Shown here: piece by piece, positions 44,182 to 52,138 of the stretch
How the letters are laid out: every line of letters begins with the position of its first letter
How positions within the stretch are numbered: position 1 is the first letter of the stretch
DNA from: JAJDUF01 sp965214295
Lineage (GTDB): Bacteria; Chloroflexota; UBA11872; UBA12225; JAJDUF01
DNA length: 64,000 bases
Direction: 5' to 3'
NCBI GenBank assembly: GCA_965214295.1
Contig: OZ243944.1
Coordinates: 2,852,001 to 2,916,000 of the forward strand
Notes under the pieces: generated by a model
What the model was told of the DNA's origin: nothing
What the model saw: only the letters and a program-made list of their open reading frames with translations
The model's database searches: none
Made by a program: the position numbers and the translations under genes

Positions 44182-44970
44182 GTGAGAGAGAACAAACTAC
44201 GCACGCTGTTGAACACCGGGCAGCCGTCGCTCGGCACACACGTCCACAGCGCCTGGCCCTCGGTCATCGAGGTTGTCGGCCATACCGGTGTCTACGACTA
44301 TGTCGAGTTCGTCTCCGAATACGCCCCCTTCGATCTGCACGACTTGGATCATCTGTGCCGCGCAGCCGAGCTTTTCGACCTCGGCACCATGATCAAAGTT
44401 GACCAGGAGCCGCGCCGCTTCACGGCCCAGCGGGCCATCGGCTCCGGTTTCCAGAGCGTCCTCTTTGCCGACTGCCGCACCGCCGCCGACGCGCGGGAGT
44501 GCGTGCAGGCCGTCCGCCCGGAAACACCCTCCGACGGGGGACTCCATGGCGTCGGGATGCGTCGTGCATTCTACATGGGCTACGGCGGCACGCCGGACTA
44601 CGTACAAGCACTCAACGACATCGTTGTCGTGCTCATGATCGAGAAACGGGGAGCAGTAGAGCAGCTCGAGGAAATTCTGGCCGTAGACGGAGTGGACATG
44701 GTCCAGTGGGGGCCTTCGGACTACTCGATGAGCATCGGTCGGGCCGGTCAGCCCCAGCATCCCGAAGTGCAGGCCGCGAAGCGCAAGGTCTTCGACACCT
44801 GCCAGCGGCTAGGCGTGCCGGCGCGGGCCGAGATCAGCAGTCCGGACGAGGCCGCGCCGTACCTGGAAATGGGCGTCCGCCACTTCTGTATCGGCACCGA
44901 CGTTTCAATCTTGCACAACTGGTTCAAGCAGAACGGCACTGAGCTACGCGACGTAATCGAGCGAGCGTAG
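44182..44970 (+). CDS. HpcH/HpaI-family aldolase
   Basis: 262 residues, GTG start with AAAGGAG five bases upstream. TIM-barrel class II aldolase/citrate-lyase-beta superfamily: LGTHVHSAWPSVIEVVGHTG, YVEFVSEYAPFD, GFQSVLFADCRTAADARECV, MIEKRGAVEQLEEILAVDGV (metal-binding Glu), WGPSDYSMSIGRAGQPQHPE. Related enzymes cleave 2-keto-3-deoxy sugar acids or hydroxy-acids to pyruvate; substrate here is not fixed. No catabolic operon around it. Confidence 0.88.
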   Translation: MRENKLRTLLNTGQPSLGTHVHSAWPSVIEVVGHTGVYDYVEFVSEYAPFDLHDLDHLCRAAELFDLGTMIKVDQEPRRFTAQRAIGSGFQSVLFADCRTAADARECVQAVRPETPSDGGLHGVGMRRAFYMGYGGTPDYVQALNDIVVVLMIEKRGAVEQLEEILAVDGVDMVQWGPSDYSMSIGRAGQPQHPEVQAAKRKVFDTCQRLGVPARAEISSPDEAAPYLEMGVRHFCIGTDVSILHNWFKQNGTELRDVIERA

Positions 44971-45006
44971 CGCGCCGCTGGCCGGCGCGCCCCCGGCCCC
45001 TGCGGC

Positions 45007-45034
45007 TTGGATTCCGGCGCAGGCCGGAATGAAA
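45007..45034. repeat. REP-like palindrome (inverse orientation)
   Basis: TGGATTCCGGCGCAGGCCGG followed by AATGAAATGA: the complement of the GTCATT...AATCCA family, stem TTCCGG/CCGGAA. Confidence 0.75.
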
Positions 45035-45112
45035 TGAGATGGTAGGATATTCCCCCCTCGCTATCGCTCGGCGATGGGGAAGGGCCGGGAGGTAGCCAGG
45101 AAGGAGATGACT

Positions 45113-45670
45113 ATGGCGATCACAGCAACCAAGCTGCTGACTGCTGACGATCTCCTGCGCCTGTCCGGCGAGGGTGTACGTGGCGAGTTGATCCGGGGGG
45201 TGCTGCACAAGACCATGTCATCGGGACTAGAGCACAGCGAGATCGCAGCGAAGCTGACCATTCTACTGGGTATCTTCATCGTGCCTCGGAAGCTGGGACG
45301 GCTGGCGACCTCGGACTTGGGTGTCTGGCTGGAGCGCGACCCGGATACCGTGCGTGAGCCGGACATCGCCTACTTCTCGGCAGCGCGGCTGCCGCTAGGC
45401 GTGCGGATTACGGGCTATCCCGAGGTGCCCCCGGACCTGGTGGTGGAGATCGTCTCTCCCAGCGATACCCGGCGCCAAGTCCGCGACAAGGCCCGGATGT
45501 GGCTGCGGTACGGCGTAGGCCTGGTCTGGGTCGTGCAGCCCGCCACACGCACAGTGGACGTGTACGATCCGGACCGGGCGATGGTATCGCTTACCGAGCA
45601 GGACACGCTCGATGGTTCGGAGGTGCTCCCCGGCTTTACCTGCACGATCAGCAATATCTTCGACACCTAG
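45113..45670 (+). CDS. Uma2-family (DUF820) protein
   Basis: 185 residues of the Uma2 family, a PD-(D/E)XK nuclease-like fold that is greatly expanded in cyanobacteria and Chloroflexota. GELIRGVLHKTM near the start, EPDIAYFS (catalytic Asp) and PDLVVEIVSPSDTRRQVRDK (Glu...K-type site), then LWVVQP-like strand VWVVQPATRTVDVY. Role unknown. ATG at 45113 is spaced six bases from AAGGAG. Single copy here without partners. Confidence 0.9.
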   Translation: MAITATKLLTADDLLRLSGEGVRGELIRGVLHKTMSSGLEHSEIAAKLTILLGIFIVPRKLGRLATSDLGVWLERDPDTVREPDIAYFSAARLPLGVRITGYPEVPPDLVVEIVSPSDTRRQVRDKARMWLRYGVGLVWVVQPATRTVDVYDPDRAMVSLTEQDTLDGSEVLPGFTCTISNIFDT

Positions 45671-45751
45671 GCCCTGCCTCCCGGCCGGTGGAGCGCCTTC
45701 AGGCCCGGTGCAGCCGCACCGGAGGGGGGTGCCGCACTCTCCGGTCACTAC

Positions 45752-45782
45752 TTGCGCCAATCCCGTCTAAAACAGGTACAAT
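45752..45782 (+). promoter_or_regulatory. candidate sigma70-type promoter for the chaperonin-like gene
   Basis: TTGCGC (45752-45757) and TACAAT (45777-45782) with a 19-base spacer, followed by ATAGG. About 130 bases before the start codon. Confidence 0.4.
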
Positions 45783-45912
45783 ATAGGCGACAATCAGCGA
45801 GGTGTAGTTTACGAGGCTTGTTGAGGCGTAGTCTCGCACCGGGGGGCCGAGAGTGCGAAGTGACTAGTCCAATGAGCAAAGCCGATACCTTCCTACGTTC
45901 GGAGGAACCGGT

Positions 45913-47637
45913 ATGCCTAGGCCCAGTTCTGCTCGCGTTGCCGATCCGCGCGCTCCACATCTAGCCAAGCCTGAAGCAGAGCGCTACCCACCCCCGCCCG
46001 ACGTTGACCCATACGGCGTCGTGTTGCGCCGTGAAGCACGCGCGAACATCAAGCGCGGTTTCGACACCATGGCCAACACACTCCGGGTCACGCTCGGCCC
46101 CGTTGCCCGCACGGTCGTCATGGAGTCGCTCTCCACCGCCCGTCCCCCGGAAGTGCTGGCTGATGCCGCAACCATCGCCCGGCGCATCATTGGCATCCCC
46201 AACCACTGGGAAGACATGGGTGCCATGATGGTGCGTCACATGGTTTGGCAGGTGCGGGAGAACGTCGGCGACGGGGCTGCCACCACCGCCGTCCTCGCCC
46301 AAGCCCTCCTGGACGAGGCGACCAGGGTCGTCGCGGCCGGCACGAACGCGATGATGGTGCGCCGCGGTGTGGAGGTGGGCCTCGCTGAGTCCGTCCAGGT
46401 GCTCAACGACTTGGCCATGCCTATGGAAACGGAGGAGCAGATCGAGGCTCTGGCAGTCGCAGCTGCCGGACACGAGAAGATCGGCGCCTATATCGCCGAA
46501 ATTCTCGACCTCCTCGGCACGGAGGCGGTCATCCTGGTCCAAGAGCACGTTGGCCTGGAGATTGACCGCGAATATATCGAAGGCTTGCAATGGGATAGCG
46601 GCTATTGGTCGGCCTACTTCTGCGACGACCTCAGCCGGATGGAAGCTACGGTCGAGAACCCCATCATTATCTCGACCGACACCAACCTGGAGAAAGTCGA
46701 AGATGTCCTCCCCCTCATGGAACAGGTCATGGAGGTCAAGGACGAGCTACAGACCGGAGGATTGGTCATCTTCGCCAATGACATCCGCGGTCCGGCGTTG
46801 GCGCTGATGGTGTCCAATAACCAGAAGGGGACGCTGCGCTGCCTGGGAGTCAAGGCGCCCGGCGCCGGCGACCGGCGTATTCGGATCCTTGAAGACATCG
46901 CCGTCCTGACGGGAGCGCGGTTCATCTCCGATGACGCCGGCGAGCGCCTCCGGGAAGCGACGCTCTCCGACCTGGGGCGAGCGCGGCGCGTCTGGGCCAA
47001 CCGCGACTTCCACAGCATCATCGGCGGGGCCGGTAGCCACGCAGCGATCCAGCAGCGCACGGCGGAAATCCAAGAAACCATTCCCGATGCCGAGAACGAG
47101 TTCGAGCGCACCAAGCTGCGCGAGCGGATCGCCAAGCTCACCGGCGGCTGCGGCATCCTGCGAATTGCAGCCCCCACCGAGCGCGAGCGCGACGAGTTGA
47201 AGCAGCGCGCCCAAGAGGCCGTGTCCGCCGCCCGCGCCGCGGCGGAGGAAGGCGTGGTACCCGGCGGGGGCGCCGCCTATATGGCCTGCATTCCGGCTCT
47301 GGAATCGCTTGCCACCGAGCATGAGACCTCTAGTCCGGACGGTGTCGCCGCCGGCATCCGAGTCCTGGCACGGGCACTCGAAGCGCCGGCCTATTGGATC
47401 GCCGTGAACGCCGGTCATGATGGTCGGGCCGCCATCGCCGCGGCCAAAGAAGCGGGGCCGGGGCACGCGCTCGATGCCACCACCGGCGAGATCGGCGACA
47501 TGCGACAATCGCAGGCGCTCGATCCGCTCAAGATCGTCCGCATTGCGCTGGAGACGGCCACGAGCGGCGCCGTCATGGCGCTGACCACCGACGCGCAGGT
47601 ACGCACCAAGGACCAGGAGCCAGAGGTCAATCCGTAG
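45913..47637 (+). CDS. divergent GroEL-type chaperonin
   Basis: 574 residues that align with GroEL end to end: TLRVTLGPVARTVVM, EDMGAMMVRHM, VGDGAATTAVLAQALL, EGLQWDSGYWSAYF, APGAGDRRIRILEDIAVLTGA, KLRERIAKLTGG, AAEEGVVPGGGAAYM. Differences: a 30-residue proline-rich N-terminal extension; TTT of the GDGTTT nucleotide loop reads AAT; the position of catalytic Asp398 appears to be Glu435; the Asp52 position (D84) is kept; no Gly-Met tail. No groES is near. It is followed 21 bases later by an Asp-box propeller gene. ATG has GGAGG seven bases upstream. Probably a specialised paralogue, not the housekeeping chaperonin. Confidence 0.88.
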   Translation: MPRPSSARVADPRAPHLAKPEAERYPPPPDVDPYGVVLRREARANIKRGFDTMANTLRVTLGPVARTVVMESLSTARPPEVLADAATIARRIIGIPNHWEDMGAMMVRHMVWQVRENVGDGAATTAVLAQALLDEATRVVAAGTNAMMVRRGVEVGLAESVQVLNDLAMPMETEEQIEALAVAAAGHEKIGAYIAEILDLLGTEAVILVQEHVGLEIDREYIEGLQWDSGYWSAYFCDDLSRMEATVENPIIISTDTNLEKVEDVLPLMEQVMEVKDELQTGGLVIFANDIRGPALALMVSNNQKGTLRCLGVKAPGAGDRRIRILEDIAVLTGARFISDDAGERLREATLSDLGRARRVWANRDFHSIIGGAGSHAAIQQRTAEIQETIPDAENEFERTKLRERIAKLTGGCGILRIAAPTERERDELKQRAQEAVSAARAAAEEGVVPGGGAAYMACIPALESLATEHETSSPDGVAAGIRVLARALEAPAYWIAVNAGHDGRAAIAAAKEAGPGHALDATTGEIGDMRQSQALDPLKIVRIALETATSGAVMALTTDAQVRTKDQEPEVNP

Positions 47638-47658
47638 ATAGAGAGGTAGGCGCAACGT

Positions 47659-49836
47659 ATGCAATCAGGGGAACCGAAGATCGTCCAATTTCCTACTGAG
47701 CGTGCCCGCCAGCGCACCGGAAGCGCGCCCGCTGCGGCAAAATCGGAGCCGCTCCCACCACCGGGCGACCGCTGGGAGCTGGTCGCGCCCGCGGGCGGCT
47801 GGGGCGGCACGGTGCTCGCGTTGAGCACTCCGGCCCCCCTTCCGGAAAGCCCCGAGGAGGACGAGACACAGCCGCTCTTCGCCGGGACGACGTCCGGTTG
47901 CTTCATTTCGCTGGACAACGGACAAACCTGGGAACCACAGAACGAAGGGTTGAGCAGTCCCTACGTGCAGGCAATCACCGTCTCGCCGCGATACGACCGG
48001 GAACCAACAGTCTTCGCCGGCTCGCTCGGCGGCGGCGTCATGCGGTCCAGCGACGGCGGGCACACTTGGTCGCGCATGGAGTTCTGGCAAGCTGCCGCGC
48101 CGGTCACGGCCATCGCCCTTTCCCCACGCTTTCCCAGTGATGGCACGATCCTGGCCGCTACCCAGTACGAAGGCATCCAGCGTTCCACCAACGGTGGACA
48201 CACGTGGTCTACGGCGAATTTTGGCCTTGCAGACCTGTCCATCATGGCGTTGGCCGTCTCTCCGGATTTCGACGAGGACGAGATTGTCTTTTGCGCCGCC
48301 ACGGACGGTCTCTACCGCTCCACCAACGGTGCCCGCGCCTGGCGGCGGGTCCGCGGCCTCCCTACCGAAGCCGTGCAGGCCATCGTGTTCTCCCCCTCGT
48401 TCTCCGATGACGGCACCATCTTCGTCGGCACCGAAGACGCCGGAATCTTCCGCTCCACCAACCGGGGCATGCGCTGGCAGCCCGTGAACGACGGGTTGGT
48501 GGACACCGCGGACGGCGAGCCGCCGCCGGTGAACGCCCTCTGGGTGTCGCCGGGCTTTGGGCGCGACCGCACCATCTTCGCGGGGACCGCGGGGAGTGGA
48601 GTCTTCCGCTCGACGGACGGTGGGAAGACCTGGCAGCAGCACGGCGCCGCCGGCGAGGCCGTGATGGCGCTGCTCGGCCAGTCGGACGGCACCATCCTCG
48701 CCGGCTGCCATCAAACCGGCATTATGCGTATCGCGGCGGACGGTACCACCACTCCGGCAAACCAGGGCCTCGCCGCCCGCTCGATGTCCGCGCTGGCCCT
48801 CTCACCGGACTTCGAGCGCGATGGCGTGCTCTACATCGCCGGCATCGAAGACGGCGTTTTGCGGTCCGATGACCGGGGCGCAACTTGGCAGCCGGTCGGA
48901 GCACTACCCATGAATCAGGTGCTGTCGTTGGCCGTGGCGCCGCGGCCGCAGCCGGAGCCGGAGCATGTCCTCTTGGCGGCTACCGACGACGGCCTCTACC
49001 GCTCGGCCGACTCCGGCGCACAGTGGGAACGCGCCGAGTTCCCCGAAGCCGAGGCCGACGAGGTTGTCATCGGTGGTGTGGACGGCGACGCAGTACGCAT
49101 GGTGACCTGCGCTGGCGGTACCCCGCAAGAGGAGAGTATCTGTGCCGCGGTCGTCGGACAACGGCTGATGCTCTCGATGGACAGCGGCGCCACGTGGTCG
49201 GCGATCAAGCCGCCCACCAACGAGGAAATGCTGATCGGCATAGCGCTTTCGCCGCACTATCGCCGCGACCAAACGGTGCTTGTCGGCACATACTCCCAGC
49301 TCGGCGCTGCCCGTCTCGGCCGGGTCCGCGCTCCAGGTGCACGCGCCGCGTGGCGCCAGGACCTCCAGGCCAGCACCGTGACGATTTGGCGGTCGCTCGA
49401 CGGCGGCGAGAAATGGACACCGATCATCGAGCAGTTGAGCGGCGCCCGCTGGGCCGCCTTCGGGCTACCGGACGACTATCGCGGTGACCAAGAGGACGCC
49501 CGTAACCGGTTCTTTGTCGGGCTGGGGACACTGGTGCTGCGGCCGATGTTCGGCGGGAAGGCGCTCTGGATCGCCGAGCGTGTGGGCCGGCCCTCCAGCG
49601 GGGTGCTGTCCATCGCCCTCACGAGCGGCGGGGTTTGGGGCCGAGCGCTCTTCATCGGCTCCAGCGAAGGCGTCTACCGATCCGACGACGAGGGGTTGAC
49701 CTGGCAGTCGGTGAACACCGGGCTAGGCTCGCGGACGGTCGTATCGGTGGCCCTGTCCCCTGGCTTCAACAAGGATGGCCAAGCCTATGCGTTGACCCTC
49801 GGCGGCACCCTCTGGCGCCTGGCAGCCGGCAGCTAA
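47659..49836 (+). CDS. Asp-box (BNR) beta-propeller protein
   Basis: 725 residues with about eleven Asp-box motifs of the form SxDxGxTW (for example SLDNGQTWEP, SSDGGHTWSR, STDGGKTWQQ, SDDEGLTWQS), each preceded by a strand such as TIFAGT or VLLAAT. This predicts one or two beta-propellers. There is no signal peptide: the N-terminus is MQSGEPKIVQFPTERAR, polar and then proline-rich, so the protein is probably cytoplasmic, unlike most BNR proteins. No sialidase catalytic residues are apparent. It is 21 bases behind the GroEL-like gene and most likely co-expressed. Confidence 0.88.
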   Translation: MQSGEPKIVQFPTERARQRTGSAPAAAKSEPLPPPGDRWELVAPAGGWGGTVLALSTPAPLPESPEEDETQPLFAGTTSGCFISLDNGQTWEPQNEGLSSPYVQAITVSPRYDREPTVFAGSLGGGVMRSSDGGHTWSRMEFWQAAAPVTAIALSPRFPSDGTILAATQYEGIQRSTNGGHTWSTANFGLADLSIMALAVSPDFDEDEIVFCAATDGLYRSTNGARAWRRVRGLPTEAVQAIVFSPSFSDDGTIFVGTEDAGIFRSTNRGMRWQPVNDGLVDTADGEPPPVNALWVSPGFGRDRTIFAGTAGSGVFRSTDGGKTWQQHGAAGEAVMALLGQSDGTILAGCHQTGIMRIAADGTTTPANQGLAARSMSALALSPDFERDGVLYIAGIEDGVLRSDDRGATWQPVGALPMNQVLSLAVAPRPQPEPEHVLLAATDDGLYRSADSGAQWERAEFPEAEADEVVIGGVDGDAVRMVTCAGGTPQEESICAAVVGQRLMLSMDSGATWSAIKPPTNEEMLIGIALSPHYRRDQTVLVGTYSQLGAARLGRVRAPGARAAWRQDLQASTVTIWRSLDGGEKWTPIIEQLSGARWAAFGLPDDYRGDQEDARNRFFVGLGTLVLRPMFGGKALWIAERVGRPSSGVLSIALTSGGVWGRALFIGSSEGVYRSDDEGLTWQSVNTGLGSRTVVSVALSPGFNKDGQAYALTLGGTLWRLAAGS

Positions 49837-49922
49837 CCAGCTACCACGCGCCGCGCAGAATAATCCCGGGAGATTGCAAGGGGACCCATCCTGTTGCCCA
49901 TGGGCAGTAAAGGAGCATAGCG

Positions 49923-50249
49923 ATGCCCTACTACTTGTACCAAGGCACCTACACCCAGGAAGCTTGGGCAGCACAGCTCAAGAACCCTCAGAACGTCGCG
50001 GAGCGGGTGCGGGGGACCGTCGAGGGACATGGCGGCAAAATCATCGGAGTCTGGTATGCCTTTGGTGCATCCGACCTCTTCGCCGTCCTGGAGATGCCGA
50101 ACAATGTCAGTATGGCTGCCTTTGCTCTGGCGGTCGCCGCGGGTGGCGCCGTGAAGGCTGCCCAGACCACAGTGCTCATGTCCCTGGAGGAGGGGCTGGA
50201 AGCGATGGCCCAGGCGAGCGGTTCCGGCTACCGACCACCGAGCGAGTGA
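49923..50249 (+). CDS. GYD-domain protein
   Basis: 108 residues. YLYQGTYTQEAWAAQLKNPQ at the start, then GGKIIGVWYAFGASDLFAVL and ALAVAAGGAVKAAQTTVLMS: the small ferredoxin-like GYD domain, function unknown. AAAGGAG site seven bases upstream of the ATG. It follows the propeller gene by 86 bases and could be the third gene of that operon. Confidence 0.88.
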   Translation: MPYYLYQGTYTQEAWAAQLKNPQNVAERVRGTVEGHGGKIIGVWYAFGASDLFAVLEMPNNVSMAAFALAVAAGGAVKAAQTTVLMSLEEGLEAMAQASGSGYRPPSE

Positions 50250-50270
50250 TCCGCCCGGACCTTACCCCCT

Positions 50271-50395
50271 GCTGGGCCAAAGCCGCACGGATGGTACCAG
50301 GTGTCGCGGGCCAAAACTCCGGCGGTCGAAGGCTCCCGTTGTCTGTCCAGCATGGCCGGAGTTTTGGCCCGCGAGTGGTGCGGCTTTGGCCCAGC
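50271..50395. repeat. nested palindrome element, copy B
   Basis: Outer arms GCTGGGCCAAAGCCGCAC (50271-50288) and exact complement (50378-50395), 18 bp; inner arms CGCGGGCCAAAACTCCGG (50305-50322) and exact complement (50356-50373), 18 bp. Inverse orientation relative to 20658-20776. In the outer arm the C-G pair of copy A is an A-T pair here, changed on both sides. Confidence 0.92.
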
Positions 50396-50476
50396 ACCCG
50401 GCTCTTCCCTCGCCCTCCGCCACGCTGACGCACCGGGGAGTGAGCAGGCAGTGCCGCATACCCTCCGGCGGTGGCG

Positions 50477-51736
50477 CTAGAGCCGGACAATGTCGCCTTT
50501 CGTCAAAAGCGCGGCGGCCCCGAGGCCACGCACCGCCAGGACGCGGCTTGGGGCAAAGTAGGGGAAATCGAAGGCCGTGCGGTCGCCGGCACGCGCGCCG
50601 GGCACCGGCAACAGCCGTGCCGTCAACGGCTTGTCGAGGCGGGCGGCGAGCGTAGCCATGTCCAGGATGATCGCTGCCAGTTCATCGCTGCGCGTATCAC
50701 CGGGCAAGGGCACGGTATCGAGACCGAGGCCACAGACCGCGGCATAGAGCAGCAAGCTATCCACGCTGACTAGCCCCTCGCTGGCCCGTTGCGCCAAGCG
50801 GGAGTCCTCCAACACCGGCAGCATCAGGCCGGAATATCCCGTCCGCGGGAGGTGCGCGGAGCCGAGTGCGCTGGTCAACACGGCGGCGGCAAAGAGCGTG
50901 CCGGAGGCACCAAACCGGGCTACACCGAGCCGTTCGAGCGCCGCAGCGATGCTGCGCTCGTCATCCGGGAACGGCGCCAGCGACAGGTCTACGCCGCCAA
51001 ACGCCACCGCCGCCCCGTCGTCCTCCGCCGTCCCGAAGAACGACTGCTCCGGGCTGAGGATGCGCTCTAGGCGCTGCCAATGCCCGTCCAGCGCGGCGCT
51101 GAGGCCCCGTCTGGCCTCGTTCAGGCTCGCCGCGTTCGTGAAGGCCTCCACCGCCACGTCCGCTGCCTCCAACGCAAGGGTATACCGGGGGTGACTGCCC
51201 TCATGGTAGGCCGCCGGGAAGAATGGGATGTGCGGCGGGCAGTTAGCGAGCGCCGCGAAGCGCAGATTGCCGAAACCGTCGGGCGTGGTCCGTGCAATGT
51301 CGGCAATAGCTTCCGCCGTCCGCTCAACGGCCGGCAGATGTACCCCTCCGTTGTGGCTGGCCACCAGCACGGAACAGAAGGTCACCTCGGTGGCACGCAC
51401 GATCTCCGGGAGCACGTTGATGAGATCGAGCGCGGCTTGGCGGCGCTGCGCGGACGGCGCGTCGAGAATGCTCACCGGACCGACCGACACATACTCGAAC
51501 CCACGCTCGCGGGCCGCCGTTTCGAGCGCCCGGGCGTAGGCCAGCGCCGCCTGACCACCCGCCCCGGCCAAGACGGTACTCAGTGGCGGGCCAGCCAGGC
51601 GCACGGTTTGGACCTCGTAGCCGCCTGCCGTGAGTCGCGCCCGCAGGTCCCGCGCAAATACGCCTATGTCGTCCAGGGCTGTCGGCGCGAAGGGCCAACG
51701 CAGCGGCATGCCGACCGTGAGCGAGCGAATCTTCAT
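50477..51736 (-). CDS. DUF711-family protein
   Basis: 419 residues. MKIRSLTVGMPLRWPF at the start, SVGPVSILDAP, FCSVLVASHNGGVHLPAVER, and FGGVDLSLAPFPDDERSIAA then GLMLPVLEDSRLAQRA, all typical of DUF711 (UPF0210-like) proteins, whose function is not established but whose fold is glycyl-radical-like by proposal. The family position of ATG at 51736 is used. It has a promoter candidate at 51839-51868. Confidence 0.85.
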   Translation of the reverse strand: MKIRSLTVGMPLRWPFAPTALDDIGVFARDLRARLTAGGYEVQTVRLAGPPLSTVLAGAGGQAALAYARALETAARERGFEYVSVGPVSILDAPSAQRRQAALDLINVLPEIVRATEVTFCSVLVASHNGGVHLPAVERTAEAIADIARTTPDGFGNLRFAALANCPPHIPFFPAAYHEGSHPRYTLALEAADVAVEAFTNAASLNEARRGLSAALDGHWQRLERILSPEQSFFGTAEDDGAAVAFGGVDLSLAPFPDDERSIAAALERLGVARFGASGTLFAAAVLTSALGSAHLPRTGYSGLMLPVLEDSRLAQRASEGLVSVDSLLLYAAVCGLGLDTVPLPGDTRSDELAAIILDMATLAARLDKPLTARLLPVPGARAGDRTAFDFPYFAPSRVLAVRGLGAAALLTKGDIVRL

Positions 51737-51838
51737 AGCTTGCTTTGTTGACCGACTGGGACGACACTCCGCTGCTCGCCACACTTCAGATCAGGTTGCC
51801 GGCCCCGACACCGCAGCGTTCTCATGCACAGCGCCTTC

Positions 51839-51868
51839 AGAATAGGGTATCATTCATCAGCATAACAA
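51839..51868 (-). promoter_or_regulatory. candidate promoter for the DUF711 gene
   Basis: On the minus strand TTGTTA (51868-51863) and TATTCT (51844-51839) with an 18-base spacer, about 100 bases before the start codon. Confidence 0.45.
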
Positions 51869-52029
51869 CACGCGGCTCGCCAGGACCGCTTGGCCCCGCC
51901 GTTTTCCCCATCTATGCTCATAGCATATTCATCGAGGACAAGCCGCACATCTCTCATCAGGGAGCAGCGCACCAGCAGCGACGCTGCTCGGAGCACCCCC
52001 TCCCACTTCACCTCCATCCCCCACTGTCC

Positions 52030-52057
52030 GTCATTGCGGCTTGCGCCGCAATCCGGG
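52030..52057. repeat. REP-like palindrome
   Basis: GTCATTGCGGC-TTGC-GCCGCAATCCGGG; stem TTGCGGC/GCCGCAA, a third stem sequence with paired changes. Confidence 0.8.
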
Positions 52058-52138
52058 CCAACCGGGAGGCCACAACGCCCCCCCCCGTACCTGGCCACGT
52101 TCACAACCCTAATGACCCGGAGGAGGTCAACAAGCGCA

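Larger units (their letters stand above)
51737..52138. other. divergent intergenic region
   Basis: No gene. Contains a minus-strand promoter candidate (51839-51868), a palindromic repeat (52030-52057) and the AGGAGG site of the helicase-like gene (52120-52125). A frame that would extend the helicase-like gene to 51890 crosses the palindrome and is not supported. Confidence 0.5.

Noticed and set aside
47659..49836. Sialidase
   Set aside because: Asp-boxes are structural; the arginine triad and catalytic Asp/Tyr-Glu of sialidases are not evident and there is no signal peptide.
51890..52138. N-terminal extension of the helicase-like protein
   Set aside because: The extension is Ser/Thr/Pro/Arg-rich, crosses a palindromic repeat, and the AGGAGG before 52139 explains the later start.
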